This document shows positions 53,621 through 64,000 of a DNA stretch of 64,000 nt, in pieces. Position 1 is the stretch's first letter. Each line of letters starts with the position of its first letter. The DNA comes from Chelonoidis abingdonii (taxonomy: Eukaryota > Chordata > Testudines > Testudinidae). The DNA is taken from assembly GCF_003597395.2 (NCBI RefSeq), contig NC_133770.1, positions 4,843,757 through 4,907,756 of the forward strand, written 5' to 3'. Below the pieces are notes generated by a model. That model saw only the letters and a program-made list of their open reading frames with translations. It was not told where the DNA came from and searched no databases. Both the position numbers and the translations under genes were made by a program.

Positions 53621-56429
53621 CATTAGAATGGATCGATATACTCAAGGCAAGGGAAAAGCATATCTTTTTGGAGTTCTTTCAGTAAAGTTTTTTAATAAAG
53701 GCCTAAGACCTGGTTACAATAAAGTGTTTTCTTCCAGCCTTCTTGACTAACATGCAAAACACAATAAATTTAAACAGAAATGAGCACACCTCTGACATGC
53801 TCTGTCAGCTCTAAAAAAACAAAAACAAACCATTGAATGCAGTACTAAATTCAATCAGTCTCTAGATTTGTTGGTCTAAACACGCATCATAAACTAAACG
53901 AAGCTACCAAGGCTTCAGTTATTAGATGGCTAAATTGTTGCTTTTAAGAAGCTTTACAAGGTTGAAGCCATTTTTCTCCTCAAATGCTCATGTTCATGCA
54001 GAGCCATGGAAGCCTCCTGTCCTGAAGGACCATGTGAAACATATAAAGAGATGTCGGGTGGCCACCTAGTCATGGAAACATGTTTCCACACCTTCGCCAA
54101 ATGGTACAAATTAAACATGCATGCCTCATCAGCCCCTGCTGTGGAGGAGGGCTCTGCCTACTATGCTCACCCATTAACTGATATATAGTTAGATGCAGTT
54201 TTGGGGGGTTTGTAATCTTCTCATCCATCTTTTGTTTCCCTCTCTGGTGAGACACTTGCTGTTGGACGTGTCAGTCTGGTGGATCTGGAGACTGTCCCTG
54301 CAAAGAATTGCAAAATTCCTTAACTGGCCTGAAAATGGCCTTTCTTCTAGTAGGAAAGTCTCCAAATCAAACACACCTGGCGCAAGGACTAAAGTTTAAA
54401 GGAATTAGCTGGAACTGGCTGTGGCTTCACAGTTTGTGTTTGTTTCTAGCCTGACTTGATTGATTGGTCTGGTTCTGCCTCCACGGAACTCGAAGCAAAG
54501 TTAAGACCCATTGTAATGGATTTGTGGACTTTCCCGCTAGAGAAGAAAGGACTTTTTCAGGTGAATTGAGATTTTTGTATTTTACTCAATTGCTAATCAG
54601 ACTTCAGCTGTTTTTAACCCTTGGAGCTAAGCTACTTTAAGTTCCCAATACCCAAAGGGACTGCAGTCTCCTGGAGGAGTGACTGATGAAATTAGAAGCA
54701 AATACACGCTGCAGAATGGGACTACCCTGGTCTGTTTCCAAAATAAACCAAACTGGTGGTACGGAGATAAAAATATGAAAATCTTTGCCCCCACGATGCA
54801 CATTTATTTTTTGGGGGTCCTGAGAGCAGGGCACGGTGCTGAAGTCCTCAGCTGAATGCAAACAGTACTCATTCATCATTCAGAAACTGGCATCTCACCA
54901 TTATTAGCCTAGGTTTGTGCATTTACCAGAGTTTAAACAGTGAGCCACTGTTGCCAGCAGCTGGCTATGAAGCAGACCATCCCTTGCCATTGCCACCCCT
55001 GCCCATGGATAATTACTAGCCTAGAAAACGAAAACCTGGTTAACCAAAAACCATATAGCTCACTTGCGTCTTGCACTGCTCCCTGAATCCTATCAAGCTC
55101 TTTTAGGACCACAAGTAGGAATGAACTGAAGTGTAGAGGGTCCCTCAGCCTTGTTCCTCTTGGGCAACAGGCAGCAAGAACACTTCAGCCAGTGGAATCT
55201 CTCACTGGACCCAGGTGGTGAGGTTGTGCTGTTTTCCCTGTCTCAGCCAGACTGAAGATTGGCTGAGAGCTCTTCTAAAGCAAGTATTATCATGATACTT
55301 GTGTGGTGCCCAGGGTGGTGGTAACTAGTAGTAGGTCCCCTCTTGTAAGGGCTGGCAGGTCACTATCCTTCTTTGGCTTATTCATTCCCTGAGGGTTCCT
55401 CTGGGACAATGTGGAGGTAGTGCTGCTGAGTTGGGGAAACCTCAGGAGTAGATGGTGGAGGTGACGTCTTCTCTTCTGATTCAGTATTTTGAAGAATGCT
55501 TGCAACTGTAAGGTTGGCAGTTCTGCTGGGTCCTCAGCTGCTTGTAGCTCAACTGACAGTTCTCCAGCCTGCCTCTCTACACTGTGTTGAAAAGATGTAA
55601 AAACAAACGGGACATAAATATAGTTGCTTGGACTGCATCATACTGTATCTTAATTACTTGAGTTCAGCAGTAATAGAAACCTGCAGATGACCACTTCTTG
55701 TCTCTGTGCTGCAGTTACAGAATGCCCGTAAGCTGTTTTGGGCACTCGGTCTCTAGAAAGGATCTTTCTCAGAACTATGGCTGCTTCTTAGAGCTTCCTG
55801 TTTTCTAGAGTTGTCACTGATTCAGAACCCTACTCGCTTCCTCCCCACCTCCATCCTTTCCATTCCTGCCTTGCAGCTGATGTTCAGGAATGCTCACTGG
55901 AACCTTATTGCTCTCTAAATTTCAGCTTTGCTTCCCTCAGTCTTTCCTTCTCACCTGAGCTCCATTTCCTCCAATCTCGTCTAACTCATTATAGAGCAGT
56001 TTGGAGTCGTGTGGTGCACACCATCTTAACAATGAACTAATCTCATCAGGTTTCGGAGTTGTCACAGTGCCTGGCCACTTGGGGAAAGCTGGAATCCCTC
56101 CGGCAGTTCAGCTGCAGCGCTTGGTTTATTTTAAGCACCTCTTTTGTTTCCATAGGTGATATGTTGTTTGCTTTTGAAGTAGTGGCTCTGGTGAATTTCT
56201 CAGTGTCACTGCACTGCTATCTCCCAATTCTTTTCTTTTCCCACTGCCAACTTACCTCTGTCAGTGACCACCAGAGCTGTCGCTGTATTAGGCTTGTCCA
56301 TATTAATGCTGAAACCCACCTAGCCCTGTTAACATCTTCTTTGAAGCCTGTTATTGGGGTAGCCTTGAACAGGGCTATAAAAGAACACTCAGATTCTATG
56401 GCTTTGATCTGATCTCTGAGCCTTTAATC
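53621..56429 (+). other. SCAP intron, unassigned
   Basis: No exon recognised. A minus-strand open stretch at 55505-55290 could be retroelement-derived but I cannot assign it. Confidence 0.35.
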
Positions 56430-56580
56430 CTCGCAATACCCTTGTGATATAAGTATTCTCTCCCCCGGAAATTGATGCAAGTTGCAACCACCCCAAAAGG
56501 AGTCTGAGGCAGGGCTGGGAATAGAATCCAGGATCCTAACTCCCATTCCCCGGCTTTGCCTGCTAGAGAATGCTCTTTTC
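56430..56580 (-). repeat. MIR-like SINE
   Basis: The antisense order gcaatacccttgtgatataa, gaatagaatccaggatccta, gctttgcctgctagagaatg is MIR-like. Confidence 0.5.
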
Positions 56581-56889
56581 CTTTCTTGCCTTAGACTAAC
56601 TTAAAGGGTACGTGTAACCCTGAAGGGTTTTTTGTAGCAGTCCATTCTCCAAGGCAGTTTCCAAATGGCCACAAGGTACCAGTAAGGTACAAGTTTGTTC
56701 CTATGGACAAGGCTTGAGCAAATGCAGAGATTGTTGTGGTTACATGTTAAAATTTAAATAGCTGTGGCTCTTTGAATTGCATGTGTGAATATTCAGTTCA
56801 GATAACTGCAGGGCCATAATCTGCCTAGGCAATTACCCAGCTATACATCTCTGCATAAGGTTTTAGATGTGTCCTCTGGATAGGCAGGG

Positions 56890-56990
56890 GGTAATGTGGT
56901 CTAGTGGACTAAGTACTAGAAGAGAAGCCATTCCTGCATTCTAATCCCTGCTCTGCATCTGACTCACTGTAATAGTTTGGTTTGTTGTTG
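56890..56990 (+). repeat. MIR-like SINE 5' part
   Basis: ggtaatgtggtctagtggac then actaagtactagaag is the usual start of a MIR element. Confidence 0.5.
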
Positions 56991-58240
56991 CTGCTGCAGC
57001 TGTCGTCCCCCCCTGTTGTGCTGGATGCTGGGCAGATACATAAGCGATAATCTCTGCCCCGCCCCATCCCAAAAAAAGTTTCACAATGAAAAGGTAAGAC
57101 ACAACAGATAGGTGAGATAGACAAGCTGTCCCGGGTGGGATGGAAGGGACAGGATAATAAATATATAATAGGATGTACAAAACCATCACAGCTCTCCATC
57201 TGCCTAGCCATTATCTGGTTGCACTTTACTGTGCATTTTCTCCTTAAAGATACCATCATCTTTTGGTTGTCAGCCCCCTAGCATGAGACTGGCAGAACTC
57301 CTTAGGACTGGTGGAGCAAGAGCCAGGATCACCACTGGCTGTTGTGAGCCACCTGCACAGCTTAACTGCAGCCTTTGGAGCTTTCCAGTCTGTTAGCAGA
57401 ACTCCTCCCTGGAGTAGCTGCATCCCTATCAGTTGCTGCTTCATCTCTTCTTCTGCATCACTTTGAAGCTGTTGGGGGCCACTAAAACCAATATTAGAAG
57501 CGTGAGGCACTTTGCCTTGTCACTTGGATCTAGGCTTTGGTGCCTATCTGTTGTGCTTGGCCACCAGTGATTTTGGTGCTTTTGAGACCTTCTGTGCCAA
57601 AACTTGAATACTACAGCTGTGTCCACGCATGTTGATGCTTGCCTGGGTGTGTCAGAAAAAAGACAGTGGCACTGTGTCTAGTGCCTGCTTTGGCACCACC
57701 ATTGCTGTGGTTTGGAGCCTGCCTTGGCATGTAGACATCTTATCAGCTTTTCTTTTTTCCGTGTTCTCTGCCAGCGTCAGCACCTGCAGAGGAACAAAAT
57801 TCACCAGGTAACTTCAAGCCACATTAGCACAGCAGGAACACATCTCAGTACTTAAATGGTCCCCGTCACCATAGTAGCTGAACACCTTGCAATCTACAGG
57901 AGCATTGTGAGGGGGTTGCCCTAGCTTCAGGTGCCTGTTTTCACTTTGTTAGCTTACTGGATAGTAGCTCAAGTAGAGGTGATGCATAGGGGTGGGCCAT
58001 GGAGGGTCAAGTGCCCCTCACCACCACCACCCCAATTGGCCTACCTGGGGCAGGGAGGGAGAGGAGCTCTCTCCTTCTCTCTCTGCATTTCTCCCTGGCA
58101 TATCCAGCTGCTCTCCCTGGCAGTCGGGTGGGGAGCTGCTTCTGCCTGAGAGAGTCTGGTTGGGAGGCAGAGCTGGTTCTAAGCTGGAAGCCGCTAGGGG
58201 ATGATGCAGGGAAATGTCTCTTCTCCTCCCCCTTCACATG
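56991..58240 (+). other. SCAP intron, unassigned
   Basis: 57250-57830 is rich in ggtgcc/ggcacc words, as some turtle retroelement gag-like regions are, but no family could be fixed. 58010-58050 is C-rich. Confidence 0.3.
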
Positions 58241-58245
58241 GCTAT

Positions 58246-58440
58246 GGTTACAAAACCCCTGGTGTAGACGCAGCTACGCTGATACAAGAGTGCTTGTGTT
58301 GGCATAGCTAACGTCGTCTGAGGAGGTGGTGTCCCTACAGTGCCAGGAAACCACCTTTTGTTGGTGTACGCTGCATCTAGGCGGAGGGGCTGTACTGACA
58401 CAGCTGTGCGGTCATTGGCTCTGGAGTGCGTACATAGCCT
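58246..58440. mobile_element. MITE related to the Harbinger group
   Basis: The right end gtacatagcc is followed by TTA (58439-58442 region) as in 38103. The left end is diverged, so the TTA duplication is not confirmed. Confidence 0.45.
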
Positions 58441-59029
58441 TAGTGTGCTCCCTTTCTCCTGCTCAAGACAGAGCCCATAGTGTAGTTCATGCTCACTGGA
58501 AACATGAGCAGCCTTGCTCTCTGAAAACGAACCTTCCTTTCCTAGCTGAGCTGTGTGTGTCACTGGGGCTATCAGCTACTGCGAAATGTATAAAAATGTG
58601 CAGGGCACTCTCTAGGTAGGTGAGCCAAGGTCCCTGCCTAGCTGGGCTTACAGTCTAAGCAGAGAATGAACAGACAAGCATGAAGTGAATGACTACAGTA
58701 AAAAGTCAGTTTGAATTAGGGAGGAATAGCACATGTGTTGGTGCAGTGTTGCACCTAGGTGAGGTGATCGCATGCAGTTTGCTTTAAAAACGAAAGTCTG
58801 CCCACAGACTGTTGCAGAGCGTGGTCTGTAAAAGATGATGTCCTGCATGGGGTGGTGATGGGATATGGAGTCTGTCACCTGTAGACTGCTGGTGAAATCT
58901 GAACAGGTTTGTACTAACCAAAAGTGGTTACCATCTAAAGGTTCCCTGCCCTGTGGCAGAGAAATACCTGGGTCTTGGCTCTGTTCCCAGTGGGCAAATA
59001 TCAACATAACAAAATCCACCACCAAAGTT

Positions 59030-59430
59030 ACCTACTTTTCCCCTGATTTTTCTAACATGCACCTACTTCATGCTTTCTCCTGTGCTGCCCCTCAGGCCTG
59101 GGAGGAACTCTTTGTGAACATCTGCAAAACCACTGCATTATCCTGCTTCCAAATCCTCCTCAAAGCTCTCCTTTGCTGTGATGCCTACAAAAAACTGACA
59201 GTCATTGGGCTTCTGATGCGCTTGTCATGGTGATCAATACTGTCATTGTTTCCTTATACTTCTCCCATCTATCTGTATCTATCTGCTGTCTCATACTTTG
59301 ATTATAAGCTCTTTGGAGTAAGGGTCGTCTTTTTGTTCTGTTTATACAGCGCCTAGCGCATTCAGATCCTGGTCTACCACTAGGACTTTCAGGGTCTGTG
59401 GTAGTACAAATATTTGCAGTCTCTGCAAAA
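59030..59430 (+). mobile_element. L2-like LINE 3' end
   Basis: The order is tgtgatgcctacaaaaaact (about 59177), ataagctctttggagtaagg (59304), gttctgtttatacagcgcct (59336), ggtagtacaaatatttgcag (59400). It is the common 3' end of an L2-type LINE. Confidence 0.6.
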
Positions 59431-61219
59431 GCCAAAAAGTGAATGGGTCCCGAGCCTGGATGTATCTCACTCAGGTCAGCAAAGAGCTGTGTGGGTAGAG
59501 CCGTTTGGGGGATGCTTGTGCTGCTTCACTGGCTTTATGAACAAGATTGACAACCTCAGAGATTGAAATCTAACACTGTTCATCGTCTGACGACATTGTC
59601 AGAAAACATGACCAAGGTCTTCAGTGTTACACTTCAAAAATACAGGAAGATTAATGGGGAAAATCAGAGAAACTCACAAATGTGCTTGGCATGATTGCAG
59701 TTGCTGAATTAGTAGCCTTGGAAGCATGGAGCAGATTGAAGGGACCCAACCCTCTGACAACTTCCAGAAAGATTTTGTTTTCTTGCCTACAACAATGAGT
59801 TTGCACAACCCTGAGGGGGAGAGAGGCAGGTCATCTAATGATCATGTGCCAGTAGATGCCACAGCTCCTCTTCCTCATCTAATACAGTGAGAGCTTTCAG
59901 AGTGTGGCTGGGGGACATACGATCTAGTATGCTGCCCCTACCTCTTCCATATTTATGACCCAGCAATAGGATTGGAAAGGAACGTGAAACTGTGGTGTAG
60001 ATTTTGATGTGTGGGGAGTTAGTGCGAAGGTGAGGTGGATAGTGGGGCGTAGGGGGATTCCTTGTTGCCTTGGTTACGTTCCTGCTGTGGCTATCGTACC
60101 TGTGTACGGAATCTTAGATTTTTCTCTTCTGCACCTGGTCCCTGATCCTGTTACCTTCCATTGCTCCACCAAGGTGCCATTTTGTAAATATTTCATAAAT
60201 GGATTTTTAACATATGTTTTGGATTTAAAACACTAGGCAAAAACTGTTGACCATAAAAACTTCAGAGTGCTAGAATGTTCAGTAATGTCTTGGGAGACAG
60301 TTCATGTTTCACTTATGTTTCTCCTCCCTTTTTAGGGTTGTGGTTCCTACTCTTCCCTCTCCCCACCCCCAATAGAAAATCAAACTCAGGCTGGTTTTGC
60401 TGTAAGGTAGAAAACAGTACCAGTTTCCAGACAAATTACTTGTGCCCACACCAAAGTAACCTGAGGCCAGATCCTCCGAGGTATTTAGGTCTCTAACTCC
60501 CTACGGAAATTGGTGAGAGAGCCACCTGAATGCCTTGGCTTCTTTCTTCTTGCTCATTTCTCCAAGACAATATGCAGCACTGACCCCATTTGAGGCAGTA
60601 TTAGTAGGACTCAGATGCACTCCAGAGAAGGAGCAAGATAAAACTAAACTCTAAAAGCTCTCGTTGTAAGGGCTTGTGCTTTTGGAGCAAGGCCATCTGA
60701 GTTCTGTCCCTGCCGCCTCTCTGAGCTCCAAGAGGCTGTAATATTCAGGTTGTGACAATGGTGAAGTCTTGGGGCTTGTCTGTACAGGGGTTTAGTCACA
60801 ACTTTTTGATGTGCATCAGGTAACACGCAGTATGGAAGCTGCGCTAATAGCATGCATGTGGAATGCTGTGCCCTCTGGCAATGTGCATCGTATACAGTCA
60901 GCAGTGGTAGGCTGTGGGTTGAGGGTGTGGCAGTCTTGGAAAGTGTCCCATGGTCCTTTGCTGCTGAGCAGTTTGCATTCTGAGATTTTTCTTGTTGTAC
61001 ATTGTGGGATGCATAGCGGACACTAAATGAGTTCATTTTTTTTATTTTTAAATCACATGGTTTATCTGTCTATGCCCATACTTCCTTTCTTGGTGGGCAA
61101 GTGCCATTTGCAAGTTGCTATCAGCCAACACGGCTCCAACCAAGTTCTGTGCCACTGTGTTGGCAGCCTCAAATATGCAGAGGCTGCTTTGGCTGTATTT
61201 CAGCATTCAAAGCCGGATG
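59431..61219 (+). other. SCAP intron, unassigned
   Basis: 60770-60900 has MITE-like words (ggggcttgtctgtacagggg). No exon recognised. Confidence 0.35.
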
Positions 61220-62630
61220 AGTTCAGCTTTGGACTTTGCCTGCCATACCACTGACCAGACAATGTAGCAGGAGGGTCTTCAGCAGCGGTGGAACCAGGAG
61301 GAGGAAGACACTGAGCAAGTGATAGTACGGGACTGATTCTTGGAGCAACTTCACAGCATGCAGTGCCTCTCTAAGCTTCGGAAATCAGCTCAGACTGGTG
61401 GGAAAGGATCATTCTGCAGATATGGAGAGGCGAGCAATAGTAAGAGAATTTCAGGATGGAGAATGCAAACTTTTTGGAGATACGTGCTGAACTAACTCCA
61501 GAACTGCAGTGTGCCGACATGTGGCAACCTATACCCATGGAGAAGAGGTAGGGTGACCAGATGTCCCAATTTTTATAGGGACAGTCCCGATTTTTGGGTC
61601 TTTTTCTTATGAGATCCTATTACCCCCCACCCCCATCCTCATTTTTCACACTTGCTGTCTGGTCACCCTAAGAAGAGGGTCACCATTGCCATCTGGAAGC
61701 TGGCTGCCCCTGAATGCTGCTGGTCTGTAGTGACCTGTTTTGGTGTGGGGAGATCAGCCATTGGGACCATTGTCCTGCAGGTGTGTGGTGCCGTGGAAAA
61801 GGTACTGTTGCACCAGGTTCTAAAGCTAGGTAGTGCTCCGGAGGTTAGTGATGACTTTGCATGCAGGGGGTTCCCAAATGTAATTGGGCTTATTGTTTGC
61901 GCTCCCTAGCAAAGCTCAGAATTCGTGAACACAAGGGGTGTTTCTTCAGGGTGCTCCAAGCGCTTATTGACGCACACGCACACACACACACCCAGGTTCA
62001 CAGACATAAAAGCTGAAAGCATCCACGGTCGTAGGGTCATTTGGAACTCTGCTTTATGTACCTTAGTGGAGAAAGGACTGTTCCCCCCCAGGAACATGAA
62101 GGACATTAATGGTGTGGACATTGCTTATCCTCCGCTTTCCTGTCTAAGGAAGCTATTCCCAGGCCGCTTGAGCAGAAGGAAGGAACTATGGGACCGTTGC
62201 CTCAGGCATTGCAGAACGGCAGTGGAGGGTGCATTTGGCCGTTTGAAAGGAAGGTGGTGCTGGTTGTGGAAGAGGTTGGAAGCAGCAGGAAAGAAGTCCC
62301 AAAGATGATAGCAGCCTGTTGTTTTTTGCACAGTATTTGAGAGAGGAAAGGAGAAGGCCTCAGACATGGGTTGAGGCTGAGGTGTGGAAATTTGCTCGAC
62401 AGTTTGAGAAGCCAATGAGATGTCCAGTGCAAAATGCAGACAGCCGGAGCAATATTGTCACGCATGCTGACTGCTCGTAGCTTGAGTCTCAGTCCTGAAA
62501 CTGTGCAGCTGTACATCCAGCCATTAACCCAGGGAGGGGTGCTAGGGATTTTTTGAGTAGGTTAGTGTTGCTGATGGGTGGTGGAAATGCACCATCGTAG
62601 CAATCACTATTTGACCTTGTCTTTACCTCT
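61220..62630 (+). pseudogene. PIF/Harbinger (HARBI1-like) transposase remnant
   Basis: Plus-strand frames carry, in order, TIAIWKLAAPECC (61680), VGRSAIGTIVLQVC (61745), RFTDIKAE (61998), DINGVDIAYPPLSCLRK (62104) and the AVEGAFGRLKGRW block (62220). The typical HHRSNHYLTLSLPL text follows at about 62590. It is the same family as the copy at 1-1200. Stops and frameshifts separate the blocks, the N-terminal part is decayed, and a hAT MITE interrupts it at 61549. A CA run (61978-61991) is also embedded. Confidence 0.8.
61549..61670. mobile_element. hAT MITE nested in the Harbinger transposase
   Basis: The 122-bp element has perfect 13-bp inverted ends TAGGGTGACCAGA / TCTGGTCACCCTA and exact 8-bp duplications AGAAGAGG (61541-61548 and 61671-61678). 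It encodes nothing. Confidence 0.95.
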
Positions 62631-62644
62631 ATATATATATATAG

Positions 62645-62693
<49 letters not shown>

Positions 62694-62752
62694 TGTGTAT
62701 GTATATATATATATATATATGTGTGTGTGTATATATAGGTATATATATTTTT
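62631..62752. repeat. GT/AT microsatellite
   Basis: Compound run of atatat, then a long gtgtgt block (62647-62698), then alternating atatat and gtgtgt. Confidence 0.95.
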
Positions 62753-63372
62753 ACAACCTTATGAATTAGTGCAAATTTAATGATTTTCTGTGAAAAATGA
62801 GCTGATAAGTCCTTATGAATGAAGCTTTCAAGGTTTTGATTATTAAACAGTCTGTTACATTAACGTTCATTTGTTTGTAACTATGCTTAATTATGAAAAA
62901 TGAATGAAATGAAAAAATGGATTGTTCAGAAACCATATCTACAAAGAATCCTTTCATTAGCACATTAGTGAAACAAAACTACACAGAGCAAGAGTACAGT
63001 GCAGGGCACAACACTGGCCTGGGGAGAGCTTAAAGTCACAGGCAAGCATTTGTCTTAGCTCTGCCTTTTTGTTCCTGGACCTGTTCATGTGCAGTGCCAA
63101 GACTTCAAGTTCCCAGGCGTGACAGAGGGCTCAAAAGCACTGGGTTCCCGGGGGCCGCTGTGCCTGTGCTTAGAGCCCTGAGCTTGGGTCCGTGAAGGGA
63201 GTGGCTGCCGGGGTACAGTGGGAAGGAGTTGCTGTTGTTCCCAGTAGCCAAATGCTGAAAGGCTACATAACTTGGGTGAAAGTGCCACATGTGAAGTCAT
63301 TTCCCCTACCTGTGGCACTGATCCCTGTGCAGCCACAGGAAGGATTGGAGTGGTTGGGGTTCTCCAGGATTC
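62753..63372 (+). other. SCAP intron, unassigned
   Basis: AT-rich to about 62960, then GC-moderate. No exon recognised. Confidence 0.4.
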
Positions 63373-64000
63373 ATAGACTCTAGGACTGGAAGGGACTTCG
63401 AGAGGTCATAGAGTCCAGTCCCCTGCCCTCATGGCAGGACCAAATACTGTCTAGACCAGGGGTCCCCAACTCGGTGCCTGTGGGTGCCATGGCACCCGCG
63501 GGGGCATCTAAATGCGCCTGTGTCCTGGCCAGTGGTGGAGCATCTGCCGAAATGCCGCCGAATTTCTGAGGCATTTCGGCGGTGATACCTCTCGATGATG
63601 CCGCTTGCTGCTGACAATTGAGAGGCGTCATTGAGAGGCGTCACCCCCAAATTTCTGCGGCATTTCGGTGGTGACACCTCTTGATGTCTCTTGCTGCCAA
63701 ATGATGTCATCGAGAGGCGTCGCTGCCGAAATGCCTCAGAAATTTGGCGGCATTTCAGCAGATGCTCCACCACTGCCACGGTCCTTCATCTGGCGCCCAC
63801 CGGACGAAAAGGTGGGGACCACTGGTCTAGACCATCCCTGATAGACATTTATCTAAGCTACTCTTAAATATCTCCAGAGATGGAGATTCCACAACTCCCT
63901 AGCTAGTTTATTCCAATGTTTAACCACCCTGACAGTTAGGAACTTTTTCCTAATGTCCAACCTAAATCTCCCTTGCTGCAGTTTAAGCCCATTGCTTCTT
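63373..64000 (-). mobile_element. CR1 3' tail (antisense) with nested hAT MITE
   Basis: It begins ttcatagactctaggactgg, the reverse of the CR1 terminus, and continues after the MITE with ccatccctgatagacattta, ctccagagatggagattcca and gaactttttcctaatgtcca. This mirrors 37325-37712. It runs off the right edge. Confidence 0.85.
63457..63824. mobile_element. hAT MITE inside CR1
   Basis: The 368-bp element begins CAGGGGTCCCCAAC and ends GGTGGGGACCACTG. It is flanked by exact GTCTAGAC duplications (63449-63456 and 63825-63832). Its internal tcatcgagaggcg repeats match 38618-38915. Confidence 0.9.

Noticed and set aside
51110..64000. Further SCAP exons
   Set aside because: Looked for the loop region and later membrane segments between splice sites; none found. 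The next exon is probably beyond the window.
1..64000. CRISPR arrays, bacterial operons, tRNA genes
   Set aside because: The window is vertebrate; no spaced repeat arrays or intact tRNA cloverleaf were seen. MIR-like SINEs are tRNA-derived but not tRNA genes.

Overview
This is a vertebrate genomic window, most likely from a turtle. It holds parts of two protein-coding genes in the same orientation, ELP6 followed by SCAP, with coding sequence in exons of 122 to 193 bases bounded by GT/AG splice sites. The rest is mainly transposable-element debris. The turtle call rests on recognised repeats: abundant CR1-type LINE pieces, PIF/Harbinger transposase remnants, short hAT elements with clear 8-bp target duplications, and several solo LTRs. 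No database was searched.

Layout. 1-1200: decayed Harbinger transposase (minus). 1280-3546: CR1 pieces and a solo LTR. 6889-12419: the last four coding exons of ELP6 (plus), which encode the C-terminal 198 residues; the exons for the first ~68 residues were not found. 12845-19500: repeats, including a CR1 split by two LTR-like insertions. 20150-22650: two CpG-rich blocks separated by a CR1 copy, the best candidates for the SCAP promoter and first exon. 23900-50880: intergenic or SCAP 5' intron sequence with solo LTRs, hAT and Harbinger MITEs, a rearranged hAT transposase and CR1 fragments. 50883-51109: the SCAP exon carrying the start codon. 51110-64000: SCAP intron with a DIRS-like retroelement remnant, an L2-like tail, a second Harbinger transposase carrying a nested hAT MITE, a GT/AT microsatellite, and a CR1 tail with another hAT MITE.

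Gene roles. ELP6 belongs to the Elongator complex, which modifies wobble uridines in tRNA. SCAP escorts SREBP from the ER to the Golgi when sterols are low. They are neighbours in the same orientation and order in human (chromosome 3p21.31, from memory), so the arrangement looks conserved; I see no evidence that they act together. No convincing new gene system was found. The most informative new structure is in the mobile elements: many layered insertions with intact target duplications, an LTR family with a duplicated end, and a hAT element whose transposase halves face opposite ways.
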